Source of the DNA: Vibrio hyugaensis
Lineage (GTDB): Bacteria; Pseudomonadota; Gammaproteobacteria; Enterobacterales; Vibrionaceae
DNA: 64,000 nucleotides
Assembly (NCBI RefSeq): GCF_002906655.1
Contig: NZ_CP025794.1
Location: forward strand, 62,001-126,000
Reading direction: 5' to 3'
The translations under genes and the position numbers were made by a program. Position 1 is the stretch's first letter. Each line of letters starts with the position of its first letter. Below are positions 53,145 to 61,626 of this stretch, piece by piece. The notes under the pieces are model-generated. The model saw nothing but the letters and a program-made list of their open reading frames with translations, was not told the origin of the DNA and did not search any database.

Positions 53145-53681
53145 ATGAAACGAATGTTGGTATTGGGCGCATCTATTGTCGTAGCGTCAGGGTTACTAGG
53201 CATAGAGCAAATTAATAATTTTAAGCAGTTCGGTAATGTTATTGAATTAACTTCTGGAAAAATTAGACTTGGTGAAGTCTATCGTGAAACACTGAGTTCA
53301 ACATACGAAGTCACATTTGTTGGTGATGATCGTGCATCCACTTCAGTTTATGCAAACACTAAAAACCTTTACTCTTCTGCTTATGAAGACCTCAAGAATA
53401 CTATTGATGAAGTTAATAAGAGTAGAGAGAAAAATAAAGAAGAGCCATTATCAATCGACACTGTAACTTGGACTAAAGATGCAACGATTAACTTAACTAC
53501 TAAAGTTACCTATCAATCAGAGTTCCACCCAAGCTTTGTTCTTACCATTGATGAAACAACGATAGACTATATTGCAGGTAAAGATGATTCAAAAAATATT
53601 TCACATTATTTGTCTGAATTAAAGTCGTACTCTAATAAAATGGAAACGAAGTATGAGGCAAGTAATTCATTTATCAAATAG
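53145..53681 (+). CDS. Exported or membrane-anchored hypothetical protein
   Basis: 178 residues. The N-terminus (KRMLVLGASIVVASGLLGIEQ) is a signal peptide or short anchor. The rest is mixed and polar, with beta strands near 50-65 and 115-145. AAGGTAAAAAT precedes the ATG. No family recognised. Confidence 0.72.
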   Translation: MKRMLVLGASIVVASGLLGIEQINNFKQFGNVIELTSGKIRLGEVYRETLSSTYEVTFVGDDRASTSVYANTKNLYSSAYEDLKNTIDEVNKSREKNKEEPLSIDTVTWTKDATINLTTKVTYQSEFHPSFVLTIDETTIDYIAGKDDSKNISHYLSELKSYSNKMETKYEASNSFIK

Positions 53682-53682
53682 C

Positions 53683-53773
53683 TAACAAAGCATTTAAGAG
53701 TGATTCGCAACGCTTGGCAGTTTCGCTTCGCTCAAGTATAGCCAAGCGTCGCTCACACCTTAATGCGGCGTTA
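53683..53773 (+). repeat. attC site, T2s
   Basis: 91-bp short form; 10-bp end match TTAGCTATTT. Confidence 0.96.
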
Positions 53774-53792
53774 GTTTTATGGAGGAAATATT

Positions 53793-54410
53793 GTGGAAAT
53801 CTGGAAGTTATTGTTCTTTATACCTGCGTGTTTTGCGCTCAATATGACTCCTGGTCCAAACAATCTATTGTCCATGAACAACGCTCGCTGTTACGGTTTC
53901 AAGTCCGCTCTTATTGCTGGGCTTGGTCGTATTGCTGCATTCGCTGTAATGATTGCCTTGGCTGCTTCTGGCTTAGCAGTCGTGCTCTATGCTTCTGAGA
54001 CTCTATTTCTAACGATTAAAATTGTGGGCGCGGCTTACTTGTTGTGGATTGCCTTTAATCTTTGGCGTTCGGAAGCAAGTCCTGTTTCTGAATTAGAAAA
54101 TACTCGCAACCGATTAGGTTTGGCTAAACAAGAATTTCTGCTAGCCGCCGGTAATCCAAAGGCGATCTTAATCTTTACCGCCTTTCTACCACAGTTCGTC
54201 GATGTTTCAGCGAGTGTAAATGAACAGTTCTTTGCTTTAGGGGCTACGTTCCTCATTTTAGAAATGGGTGCAATATCGATTTATGCGATATTTGGAATTT
54301 ACTTAAGGCAATGGTTTACGAAGCCGAAAATGGCAAAGCGCTTCAATAGAGGTTGTGCAACTTTTTTGGCTATGTCTGGAGCAAGCTTGTTACTGAGTCG
54401 CCAGCAATAA
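53793..54410 (+). CDS. LysE/RhtB family exporter
   Basis: 205 residues from GTG with GGAGGAAA upstream. TPGPNNL (19-25) is the hallmark of LysE/RhtB amino-acid exporters, with NPKAILIFTAFLPQFV and about six membrane helices. These pump out lysine, homoserine, threonine or related solutes. The specific substrate is unknown. Confidence 0.92.
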   Translation: MEIWKLLFFIPACFALNMTPGPNNLLSMNNARCYGFKSALIAGLGRIAAFAVMIALAASGLAVVLYASETLFLTIKIVGAAYLLWIAFNLWRSEASPVSELENTRNRLGLAKQEFLLAAGNPKAILIFTAFLPQFVDVSASVNEQFFALGATFLILEMGAISIYAIFGIYLRQWFTKPKMAKRFNRGCATFLAMSGASLLLSRQQ

Positions 54411-54413
54411 AAC

Positions 54414-54533
54414 TAACAAACTGTTTAAGAGTGATTCGCAACGCGTGGCATTTTTACTATGCGTTGGTTTTAGTGGTTAAGGTGGTATGCGGCGGCATCG
54501 GTATTGCATTGCTCACACCTTAACAGGGCGTTA
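54414..54533 (+). repeat. attC site, T1
   Basis: 120 bp; 10-bp end match TTAGTTTTAT. Confidence 0.97.
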
Positions 54534-54556
54534 GTATGAGTGGTCATACATTATGG

Positions 54557-54585
54557 TTGACTACTGTGACCTTCTTGGTCATAGT
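54557..54585 (+). promoter_or_regulatory. Predicted promoter of the P63C-domain gene
   Basis: TTGACT (54557-54562), 17-bp spacer, CATAGT (54580-54585). The -10 lies inside the left arm of the inverted repeat at 54578-54605, as expected of a repressible promoter. Confidence 0.65.
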
Positions 54586-54605
54586 TATGCGGTAATAACT
54601 ATGAC
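54578..54605 (+). promoter_or_regulatory. 11-bp perfect inverted repeat, putative operator
   Basis: GTCATAGTTAT and ATAACTATGAC, separated by GCGGTA, end 12 bases before the ATG. GGTCATA also occurs at 54542-54548. It may be an operator or an mRNA hairpin near the ribosome binding site. Confidence 0.7.
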
Positions 54606-54617
54606 TTAGGTGAAAGA

Positions 54618-55478
54618 ATGGAAGTTTTTGAGTGTACTCATAAGGGTGAACTAGAATTAGGTAACAAGACTATTGCCTGTGCCATACTTAGCAATGGCAA
54701 GCGTATTATTACGCAAACAGCATTGTTCGATGCATTTGACAGACCAAGAAAAGGTGAAAAACGACTAGAAGGTTTTCCATCTATCATTGGTGCAAAAAAC
54801 TTATTGCCATTTATTAGTGATGAGCTAAAGGAAGTTGCTACTCCTGTAAATTATTATCAGCAAAATGGTAAAGTTACTTCTGGTTACGATGCCAACTTAA
54901 TTCCTATGATCTGTGATCTGTACCTAGAAGCAAATGATCATGATGCTCTTCTTGATAGCCAGCTAAAAATTGTTACACAAGCTGGTATTTTGGTTCGAGC
55001 GCTAGCTAGAGTTGGTATTGCTGCATTAATTGATGAAGCGACAGGCTATCAATACGATCGAGAAAACAACGCCTTACAAACAATTTTAAAGGCTTACATC
55101 TCTGAAGAATACCTTAAATGGCAGGCTCGTTTTCCAAGAAAATATTATCAAGAAATATATCGTCTCTATGATTGGGAATTTGATCCACAGAGTATGAAGC
55201 ATACACCGTACTTGGGACGATTCACTAATGAGTATGTATATGATTATTTGCCCGAAGGTGTTCTAGAAGAACTGCGAATTAAAAATCCAAAAAACTCTAA
55301 AGGTGTTCGTACCAAAAAGCATCACCAGTACTTAACAGGTGATATCGGTTTACCACATCTTGAAAAACATATTACGAAGCTAATTACTGTTATGGAGCTA
55401 TCTGATAACCCTGAGCAGTTTAAAGTCAATTTCAAACGCATTTTTGACACATCAAATCAATTGGAAATGAAGCTGTAA
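54618..55478 (+). CDS. P63C domain-containing protein
   Basis: 286 residues. The C-terminal part fits the P63C domain of phage-type proteins: LARVGIAALIDEATGYQYDRENNALQTILKAYISEEYLKWQARFPRKYYQEIYRL (about 133-187). The N-terminal 120 residues may bind DNA or regulate. P63C proteins are linked to phage antirepressors and mobile elements. The short operator-like leader suggests regulated expression, perhaps autoregulation. Confidence 0.88.
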   Translation: MEVFECTHKGELELGNKTIACAILSNGKRIITQTALFDAFDRPRKGEKRLEGFPSIIGAKNLLPFISDELKEVATPVNYYQQNGKVTSGYDANLIPMICDLYLEANDHDALLDSQLKIVTQAGILVRALARVGIAALIDEATGYQYDRENNALQTILKAYISEEYLKWQARFPRKYYQEIYRLYDWEFDPQSMKHTPYLGRFTNEYVYDYLPEGVLEELRIKNPKNSKGVRTKKHHQYLTGDIGLPHLEKHITKLITVMELSDNPEQFKVNFKRIFDTSNQLEMKL

Positions 55479-55484
55479 TCATAC

Positions 55485-55606
55485 TAACAAAGCATTTAAG
55501 AGTGATTCCCAACGCTTGGCATTTTTCATTCCATCGTTGGGTTTCGTGTTTATGGTGGCACGGTTTAGTTTCGTGGCAGCGTTGCTCACACCTTAATGCG
55601 GCGTTA
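55485..55606 (+). repeat. attC site, T2
   Basis: 122 bp; 9-bp end match TTAGTATGA. Confidence 0.97.
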
Positions 55607-55896
55607 TTTCCGCAACGGATCTCTCAGGCTGAATGTACGTGGTTGTAGCCTAAGAGTGAAAGTGGCGGGGTAATAGGTTGGAAAAGCGGCGAAAAGGGCG
55701 AATATTGGTCATTTCCATGCTAGCCTTAAAGCGCTTTAAGCGCACCTTAATATGGCGCAGCAATTAAAGAGTGACGCTAAAGCGATTTAAGGTAGTGAGC
55801 TGCCAAATACTTCGGCTTCGATTTTTGCCTGCATACCGAAAATTCCTCGTCATATCAAAAGATTAGGCGTAAACATAGCCGACTTTAGTTGCGGAA
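55607..55896. other. ORF-less cassette family D, copy 3
   Basis: 290-bp body, by eye identical to copies 1 and 4. Confidence 0.85.
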
Positions 55897-56019
55897 TAAC
55901 AAGACGTTCAAGGCGATTCGAAACGCATTGGGGTTTTAGTGCCTAAATAGGCACGGATTTATCAGAGTTTATTTTAGGTTAGGGTGGATCTGCGTCTCTC
56001 ACACCTTAACTGCGCGTTA
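55897..56019 (+). repeat. attC site, T9
   Basis: 123 bp; closes D copy 3. Confidence 0.96.
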
Positions 56020-56041
56020 TGTGCTTAGAGGAAAATCGGTA

Positions 56042-56470
56042 GTGATTAGAGAAATGCATATCTCAGATTACTCGCAAGTAATCGGCTTGTGGTCAACAAC
56101 TGAAGCGATGTTGCTACGAGATGCAGATTCAAAGGAAAACATAGGTAAGTACCTAAAACGCAATCCAAACCTTAGCTTCGTCGCATTGGATGGTGACAAT
56201 ATTGTTGGTGCTATTCTAGTTGGGACTGATGGGCGTCGAGGTTATGTGCAGCATCTGGCTGTTGATTCAACTTTTCGAGGTAAAGGCGTTGGTGCAAAGC
56301 TCATATCGTCAGCAGTGGAAGCGCTATCGAAAGTAGGCATAGCCAAAACGCATCTATTTGTCGCAAATGAAAACATTAATGCGCAGTCTTTCTACGAAAA
56401 ATTAGGTTGGTTTCCTCGCGACGAAGTTCGTATGTTTTCTTTCAATTCTTCTAACAGTGGCAACGTTTAG
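56042..56470 (+). CDS. GNAT family N-acetyltransferase
   Basis: 142 residues from the GTG at 56042, nine bases after AGAGGA; a GTG at 56021 in the same frame overlaps the ribosome binding site. VQHLAVDSTFRGKGVGAKLISSAVEAL (about 70-96) is the acetyl-CoA motif, and FVANENINAQSFYEKLGWFPRDEVRMFSF the closing half, close to acetyltransferases of the YpeA type. Confidence 0.9.
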   Translation: MIREMHISDYSQVIGLWSTTEAMLLRDADSKENIGKYLKRNPNLSFVALDGDNIVGAILVGTDGRRGYVQHLAVDSTFRGKGVGAKLISSAVEALSKVGIAKTHLFVANENINAQSFYEKLGWFPRDEVRMFSFNSSNSGNV

Positions 56471-56478
56471 TACGCACA

Positions 56479-56598
56479 TAACAAACTGTTCAAGAGGGAT
56501 TCGCAACGCGTGGCATTTTCACTATGCGTTGCTTTTAGTGTTTAAGGTGGTATGCGGGAGCTTTTGTATTGCGTTGCTCACCCCTTAACAGGGCGTTA
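56479..56598 (+). repeat. attC site, T1b
   Basis: 120 bp; 8-bp end match TTATGTGC. Confidence 0.97.
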
Positions 56599-56615
56599 TG
56601 TGGTAGGGAGGATTT

Positions 56616-56969
56616 ATGACCCTAGTAGCAGTTCTTGTTTATCTCCCTGATGTGGAAATAGGGCTTCAGTGGTATCAGCAAGCGTTCCCAGAAGCTGTTC
56701 CAATGCATCTTCCAGACTTCGATTTCACAGTACTCGATGTAAACGGGTTTTCTATCGAAATTGTTCAATCTGATTACAAAGTCTCTGAAGGTAAAAAGGG
56801 AACTGTACTCTATTGGTCTGTGCGTCACTTATCTGTTGAATTATCTCGTTTCGAAGCTCTTGGGGCATCTTTATATCGTGGTCCTATAGAGATCGAAAAT
56901 GGACTCTCTATGTGCCAACTCGAAGATCCTTTTGGAAACTTAATCTGTCTACGTGGGGCAACCACATAA
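56616..56969 (+). CDS. VOC (glyoxalase/bleomycin-resistance) family protein
   Basis: 117 residues. VAVLVYLPDVEIGLQWYQQAF at the start and EDPFGNLICLRG at the end mark the paired beta-alpha-beta-beta-beta modules of the VOC fold. Members are metal enzymes or antibiotic-binding proteins; the substrate is not readable. Stop in the attC. Confidence 0.87.
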   Translation: MTLVAVLVYLPDVEIGLQWYQQAFPEAVPMHLPDFDFTVLDVNGFSIEIVQSDYKVSEGKKGTVLYWSVRHLSVELSRFEALGASLYRGPIEIENGLSMCQLEDPFGNLICLRGATT

Positions 56970-57087
56970 CAAAGCGTTTAAGACGGATTCCCAACGCTTG
57001 GCATTTTGGGTTTGCTTTGAATTTAGTGTCTACGGCACAATACTTTAGGTCAGGTGGTAGCGTTGCTCACCACTTAACGCGGCGTTA
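56967..57087 (+). repeat. attC site, T3
   Basis: 121 bp; 9-bp end match TTATGTGGT. Confidence 0.96.
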
Positions 57088-57121
57088 GGCATTCAGTCAG
57101 GGATTGGAGTTAATTTAGGAT

Positions 57122-57736
57122 ATGAGTAAAGAACAAGAATACGTTTCAGGGTTAGGAAAAGATTCAGTAGTGCCACCAGAAATTAAAGGTTGGAACTGGG
57201 GAGCTTTTTTACTAAATTGGATTTGGGGTATAGGAAATAGTACGTATATAGCACTGTTAATGTTCGTACCTTTAGTAAATATTTTTATGTTTTTTATTCT
57301 TGGCGCAAAAGGAAATGAATGGGCATGGAGAAATCGAACTTGGAGAAGTATCGAACACTTTAAACAGACACAAAAGAAATGGCGTAACGCAGGTTTAATA
57401 ATATTTTTTGTCATTTTCCCTTTGTTTTTTATTTTGATTGGAAACATGCTTAAAGGTGAAGCTTTCGATCAATCGATGGTTGCGATATCTCAGAACTCCG
57501 AAGTTATTGAGATTGTTGGTGAACCTATTGAAGCCGGATATTTTGTTATGGGTAGTATTCAAACATCAGGAGAAAATGGAGAAGCATCTCTACAATATGC
57601 TATATCAGGCCCTAAAGGTGAGGCTGATGTTTATGTGCAAGCATACAAAGAAATGGAAGCGTGGGAGTTATATAACGTTATAGTTCATTGGCCTGAATCG
57701 GACAAAAGCATAAACGTTGTAATGCCGGTTGAATAA
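57122..57736 (+). CDS. Coa1-like membrane protein
   Basis: 204 residues. The N-terminus GWNWGAFLLNWIWGIGNSTYIAL (23-45) and two further helices (about 48-62 and 90-112) anchor it. The C-terminal domain (VIEIVGEPIEAGYFVMGSIQTSGENGEASLQYAISGPKGEADVYVQAYKEMEAWELY) fits the cytochrome oxidase assembly factor Coa1/Tim21 fold. In bacteria these are of unknown function. Short leader, weak ribosome binding site (TTAGGAT). Confidence 0.82.
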   Translation: MSKEQEYVSGLGKDSVVPPEIKGWNWGAFLLNWIWGIGNSTYIALLMFVPLVNIFMFFILGAKGNEWAWRNRTWRSIEHFKQTQKKWRNAGLIIFFVIFPLFFILIGNMLKGEAFDQSMVAISQNSEVIEIVGEPIEAGYFVMGSIQTSGENGEASLQYAISGPKGEADVYVQAYKEMEAWELYNVIVHWPESDKSINVVMPVE

Positions 57737-57741
57737 ATGCC

Positions 57742-57862
57742 TAACAAAGCGTTTAAGACGGATTCACAACGCTTGGCATTTTTAGTTTTAATCGGCTTTT
57801 GTGTTTACGGTACAATTATTTAGGTTGGGTGGTCGCGTTGTTCACCACTTAACGCGGCGTTA
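57742..57862 (+). repeat. attC site, T3
   Basis: 121 bp; 9-bp end match TTAGGCATT. Confidence 0.96.
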
Positions 57863-58289
57863 GTACGGGTTTTACATCAAAGGTCATAAGTTTTGGTGTT
57901 TATCTGTTTTGGCGCTCGTCTTTACACCTTTTCGTTTGTACCTTTCACGCTCTTTCCGGTGGCACTATATGCGGAGTGTTCGCTTTGATTTCACCGTTTA
58001 CGGTTTCTAACTCTTAGCCTATTTCTTTGGTGCTTCTTCATTTTTGTGGTGGCTTTTGAGAGAACCTTGGTGACTTTTGGTGTTGCTGTTGAAGTGCGAG
58101 GAACGAATCCTTTCCTAATTTGAAGCCAGTAAAAGTAGGGCAGTTCAGTTCGTTTTTCTTCTAGCCAACTTTCGCCTCTTAACCGAGTTTAAGTTTTGTA
58201 GCTGCCCGTCTCACTTCAGTGTTCAAAGCCTTTCATATCATCTAATTTTTCAATATCTTGGGGCGCATAAATAAAAGTAGCGCATGTAC
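57863..58289. other. ORF-less cassette family A, copy 9
   Basis: 427-bp body; TTTACA replaces TTGACA near the start. Shares CGAGTTTAAGTTTTGTAGC with copy 10. No gene. Confidence 0.85.
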
Positions 58290-58409
58290 TAACAAATTGC
58301 TTAAGAGTGATTCGTAACGCGTGGCATTTTTACTTTGCGGTGGCTTATGTGATTAAGGCGCCGTGCGGTAGCTTTTGTATTGCGTTACTCACACCTTAGC
58401 AAGGCGTTA
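58290..58409 (+). repeat. attC site, T7
   Basis: 120 bp; closes A copy 9. Confidence 0.97.
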
Positions 58410-58434
58410 GGGCTCATAGGATGATTCGGTGTAA

Positions 58435-59022
58435 ATGAATGAAATGATAGAAAAGTTGGGCTTCGTTTTACTAGGAGCTCTCATTACGGGCATTGGTTAT
58501 CTTATAAAGCGAAAAATCGAATCAAAGCCTGAATTAGAAATTTTGGATAAGCATCAAAAAGTTCTAGATATACATAAAAAAATGAGTGAGCAAGGTTTAG
58601 ATATCTCAGGCTTAAACCAGTTTGCTTCTATGCTCACAGAAAAAAGTAGTGCGGTGCAGAGTCATGTTTTAGATTTAAACACTAAATCGGTTTCTCATAT
58701 GCAGACGAGTAGCATTGAGCATATTACTCAAACTGAAATGAACCAAATGGCTTCGGATAGTTATAATCGTTCATTAGTTAAAATGAACGAGGTTTACGCT
58801 CAATTAATGAGTAAGCTAGATAGTGACCGCACCGAAGCATACGGGTCTGCACAGGTAAAGTGGAACGAGTATATCGAAGCCCATGCGAGATCAGTAGCTG
58901 ATATGTACAAAGGGGGCTCTATATACCCATTGATATATTACTCGGAACTCGAAACTTTAGTTTTTGAACGAACTGCTCGCTTGCAGAGTGAGCTAGACGA
59001 ACTAGTATCGCAGGGTAACTGA
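58435..59022 (+). CDS. Membrane-anchored LprI-like domain protein
   Basis: 195 residues. One N-terminal membrane helix (about 7-24), a helical linker, then a C-terminal segment resembling the LprI/DUF1311 lysozyme-inhibitor domain (TQTEMNQMASDSYNRSLVKMNEVYAQLMSKLD...AQVKWNEYIEAHARSVADMYKGGSIYPL...RTARLQSELDEL), but without its usual cysteines. Inhibitor function is therefore doubtful. Weak ribosome binding site. Confidence 0.72.
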   Translation: MNEMIEKLGFVLLGALITGIGYLIKRKIESKPELEILDKHQKVLDIHKKMSEQGLDISGLNQFASMLTEKSSAVQSHVLDLNTKSVSHMQTSSIEHITQTEMNQMASDSYNRSLVKMNEVYAQLMSKLDSDRTEAYGSAQVKWNEYIEAHARSVADMYKGGSIYPLIYYSELETLVFERTARLQSELDELVSQGN

Positions 59023-59026
59023 GCCC

Positions 59027-59146
59027 TAACAAACTGTTTAAGAGTGATTCGCAACGCGTGGCATTTTCACTATGCGTTGTGTTTAGTGTTTAAGGTGGTA
59101 TGCGGCGGCATTGGTATTGCGTTGCTCACACCTTAACAGGGCGTTA
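59027..59146 (+). repeat. attC site, T1
   Basis: 120 bp; 10-bp end match TTAGGGCTCA. Confidence 0.97.
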
Positions 59147-59155
59147 GGTGAAAAT

Positions 59156-59716
59156 ATGGATGACGATAGAACAACAAAAGAGCTAATAGAGATTCTTGGT
59201 ACTGATTACGAGTACTTTCATGGGGAAATAATTTCAAGATTAGATGAGGGTGAAAAAGGTCAAGATGGTTTGACTAGTGCAGATTTCCAGTTTGAGGCTC
59301 GTCAACTTGTGCGGGCTGCGTTTGCATACATCGAGGCTGTAACTTTTTCTGTGAAAGTACATTCTGCAATGGTCTGTGATAGGAACGATGTTTACCTTTC
59401 AGATGCAGAGCGAAATTTTATCGGTGAAATTCAATTTAGTTTGAACGACAAAGGTGAGGTGGTAGAGCGAGCGGCTCAGATCAAATTAACTCAAAACATA
59501 CGCTTTGCTTTTAATTTATTAGCTCGTTCAAGACAAATCGAATCCAAATTTGACCCTTCCACAGAGTGGTGGTCATGCTTACGCAGTTCGATAAGGGTTA
59601 GAGATAGGTTGATGCACCCCAGGGTACCAGTTGACCTAGATATTTCGATTAAAGAGTTACTCGATGTTATGAAAGCCAAACATGGTTTTGATCAGCTTTT
59701 AATGGAGTACCCTTAG
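59156..59716 (+). CDS. HEPN-like helical protein
   Basis: 186 residues from the ATG at 59156; GGTGA at the cassette start is the ribosome binding site. All-helical, with RDRLMHPRVP placing R149-x4-H154 after a helix (WWSCLRSSIRV), as in HEPN RNases. The N-terminal helix pair (FEARQLVRAAFAYIEAVTFSVK) also fits HEPN. No partner gene is present. Family by motif only. Confidence 0.68.
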   Translation: MDDDRTTKELIEILGTDYEYFHGEIISRLDEGEKGQDGLTSADFQFEARQLVRAAFAYIEAVTFSVKVHSAMVCDRNDVYLSDAERNFIGEIQFSLNDKGEVVERAAQIKLTQNIRFAFNLLARSRQIESKFDPSTEWWSCLRSSIRVRDRLMHPRVPVDLDISIKELLDVMKAKHGFDQLLMEYP

Positions 59717-59726
59717 AAAATTCACC

Positions 59727-59846
59727 TAACAAACTGTTCAAGAGGGATTCGCAACGCGTGGCATTTTCGCTATGCGTTGGTTTTAGTGTTTAAGGTGGCA
59801 TGCGGCGGCATCGGTATTGCGTTGCTCACCCCTTAACAGGGCGTTA
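59727..59846 (+). repeat. attC site, T1b
   Basis: 120 bp; 9-bp end match TTAGGTGAA. Confidence 0.97.
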
Positions 59847-59871
59847 GCAAAATAAATTGAGTGTTGAGAAA

Positions 59872-60552
59872 ATGACGAGTGATGAATTAGCATATTGGAC
59901 AATGATCGGTACATGGTTTGCGGGATTGGCTACTTTCTCTGCTGTTGTCCTATCACTTTATCTATCAGCATCAGCGAGTAAATGCAAAATCAAATCGGTT
60001 TTGAAGCAGGAAGACAGTCGCAGCATAAAGCTGACGGTTCTCAATCGTGGTCACATGTATGTTGAAATCGATCGGATTGATCTTGTTGTAAAAAAACTTT
60101 TCAAACAATGTATTAACCACGATAGCCAAGACTTGGGAGATTTATCCGGATATTACTTTGAGAGTAATCAAGAGGAGAATGAGCAATATATTTTACCAAT
60201 AAGCAGCCCATCAAAGTCTATAGAAATTGATAACAGTATGCTTTATCTGCAGTACCATTCATTTGTACCATACAAAAATGGTACTCTTGACAAGCCTTTT
60301 AAATTACCAAAGTGTCACATTGGTATATTCCTAAAATCAGGTGAAGTTTTCTATGTGAAAATGCCGGTAAATTTTTATAGAAACTATCGCGATTTCGTAG
60401 GGTCACAGTTTGATGAGGAGCTCTATCGTCTTTCAGTACACCCCGAAAGATATTATGCGTATTGCGACTATGAAGAATTGCGAACTAAGCAGGAGAGAAT
60501 TCTAGAGCGCTACTCTCAAGCTAGGAAAAACTATCATTTGTTATTTTGCTAA
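59872..60552 (+). CDS. Single-helix membrane-anchored protein
   Basis: 226 residues from the ATG at 59872 (an in-frame TTG at 59857 is the alternative). One membrane helix (about 11-31, IGTWFAGLATFSAVVLSLYL) anchors a beta-rich cytoplasmic domain that opens with an immunoglobulin-like LTVLNRGHMYVEI segment. The C-terminus is helical and charged. Proteins with this tethered layout are common in accessory islands; function unknown. Stop in the attC. Confidence 0.75.
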   Translation: MTSDELAYWTMIGTWFAGLATFSAVVLSLYLSASASKCKIKSVLKQEDSRSIKLTVLNRGHMYVEIDRIDLVVKKLFKQCINHDSQDLGDLSGYYFESNQEENEQYILPISSPSKSIEIDNSMLYLQYHSFVPYKNGTLDKPFKLPKCHIGIFLKSGEVFYVKMPVNFYRNYRDFVGSQFDEELYRLSVHPERYYAYCDYEELRTKQERILERYSQARKNYHLLFC

Positions 60553-60669
60553 CAAATTGTTCAAGAGTGATTCGGCACGCGTGGCATTTTTACTATGCGT
60601 TAGTTTTAGTGGTTAAGGCGGTATGCAGGGGCTTAGGTATTGCGTGCCTCACACCTTAACAAGGCGTTA
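60550..60669 (+). repeat. attC site, T4
   Basis: 120 bp; 11-bp end match TTAGCAAAATA. Confidence 0.97.
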
Positions 60670-61159
60670 GTTTGCAAGAGGAAAAACGCAGCTATATCGC
60701 AAGATCTAGTGGTAAAAGCTCAAAGTCGAAACTGTCATATCGGCGTTAAATTTCAGTGTTAACTAGCGTGGTGAAAATCCAAAATTGGCATCGTTTCAAC
60801 GGTTGATTTGTTCTTTGGTGAGGTGACTTTAGGTTAACTGAGTTGAACTTTTTTGCTGAAACTCTGCTCGTTGAGTTTGTTGGTACCAAAGCCGATTTAC
60901 TCGCTGAAATGACGTTTTCTCTGGTGTGGTAAGTTTCACGTGGCTTCAGTGACTTTGTTGAAAGTCCGCACTGTGAGATTGGCTTTCCAAAAGCGCTTTT
61001 TGGTGTTGCCAGTCCGTTTTCTGCGGCGTTGTTTGTTCCAAGTGGTTTCATTGAGTAGCCGCTTTGAGACTAGGCCTGACTTAAGTGCATCAAAACACAT
61101 AAATTTTGTTGTTTGCAAAGTTTAGCTCGGCTTAAAATTGGCGCTCGGTGCCTCGCGAC
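60670..61159. other. ORF-less cassette, family B/C hybrid (B copy 5)
   Basis: 490-bp body. It starts like family B (GTTTGCAAGAGGAAAAACGC) but ends like family C (TTAAAATTGGCGCTCGGTGCC, then TCGCGAC). Its cassette ends match over only about 5 bp, unlike pure B or C copies, so it is a recombinant through the shared 3' half. Confidence 0.88.
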
Positions 61160-61279
61160 TAACAAACTGCTCAAGAGGGATTCTCAACGCGTGGCATTTT
61201 CACTATGCGTTGAATTTAGTGACTAAGGTGGTGTGCGGCAACATCGGTATTGCGTTGCTCACCCCTTAGCAGGGCGTTA
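61160..61279 (+). repeat. attC site, T8
   Basis: 120 bp; closes the hybrid cassette. It reads GGATTCTCAACG for GGATTCGCAACG. Confidence 0.97.
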
Positions 61280-61311
61280 GTTGCCTTATCAATATTGCAT
61301 GTTCAATTTAC

Positions 61312-61358
61312 TGTACAAGTAGATTAGTGAAGACTATACTTGTTCCATTAAATGTACA
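61312..61358 (+). promoter_or_regulatory. yefM-yoeB promoter and operator
   Basis: TATACT (61335-61340) is a good -10; TGTACA at 61312-61317, 17 bp upstream, stands at the -35. A second TGTACA is at 61353-61358. The TGTACA hexamer is the core known to be bound by YefM in E. coli, so both are probable operator half sites. Confidence 0.7.
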
Positions 61359-61371
61359 TGTGGAGGTTCTT

Positions 61372-61626
61372 ATGAGAATCGTATCTTTTACTGAAGCTAG
61401 AAATGGTCTGAAAGCTGTTTTGGATGGTGTAGTTAATGATGCTGATACAACAGTTATTACACGCCGTGATTCTGAAGATGCAGTGGTTATGTCTTTAGAC
61501 TATTACAATAGCCTTATGGAGACAGTTCACTTACTACGCTCTCCTCAAAACGCTGAACACCTAAACCGTTCGATAGCACAGTACCGCGCTGGTAAAACAA
61601 CAGCACGAGAGTTAATTGATGAGTAG
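61372..61626 (+). CDS. yefM: YefM antitoxin
   Basis: 84 residues from the ATG at 61372 (GGAGG upstream); a longer frame from 61327 covers the operator. MRIVSFTEARNGLKAVLDGVVNDADTTVITRRDSEDAVVMSLDYYNSLMETVHLLRSPQNAEHLNRSI is a full Phd/YefM antitoxin: dimerising DNA-binding domain, then a toxin-binding tail (IAQYRAGKTTARELIDE). Confidence 0.95.
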   Translation: MRIVSFTEARNGLKAVLDGVVNDADTTVITRRDSEDAVVMSLDYYNSLMETVHLLRSPQNAEHLNRSIAQYRAGKTTARELIDE

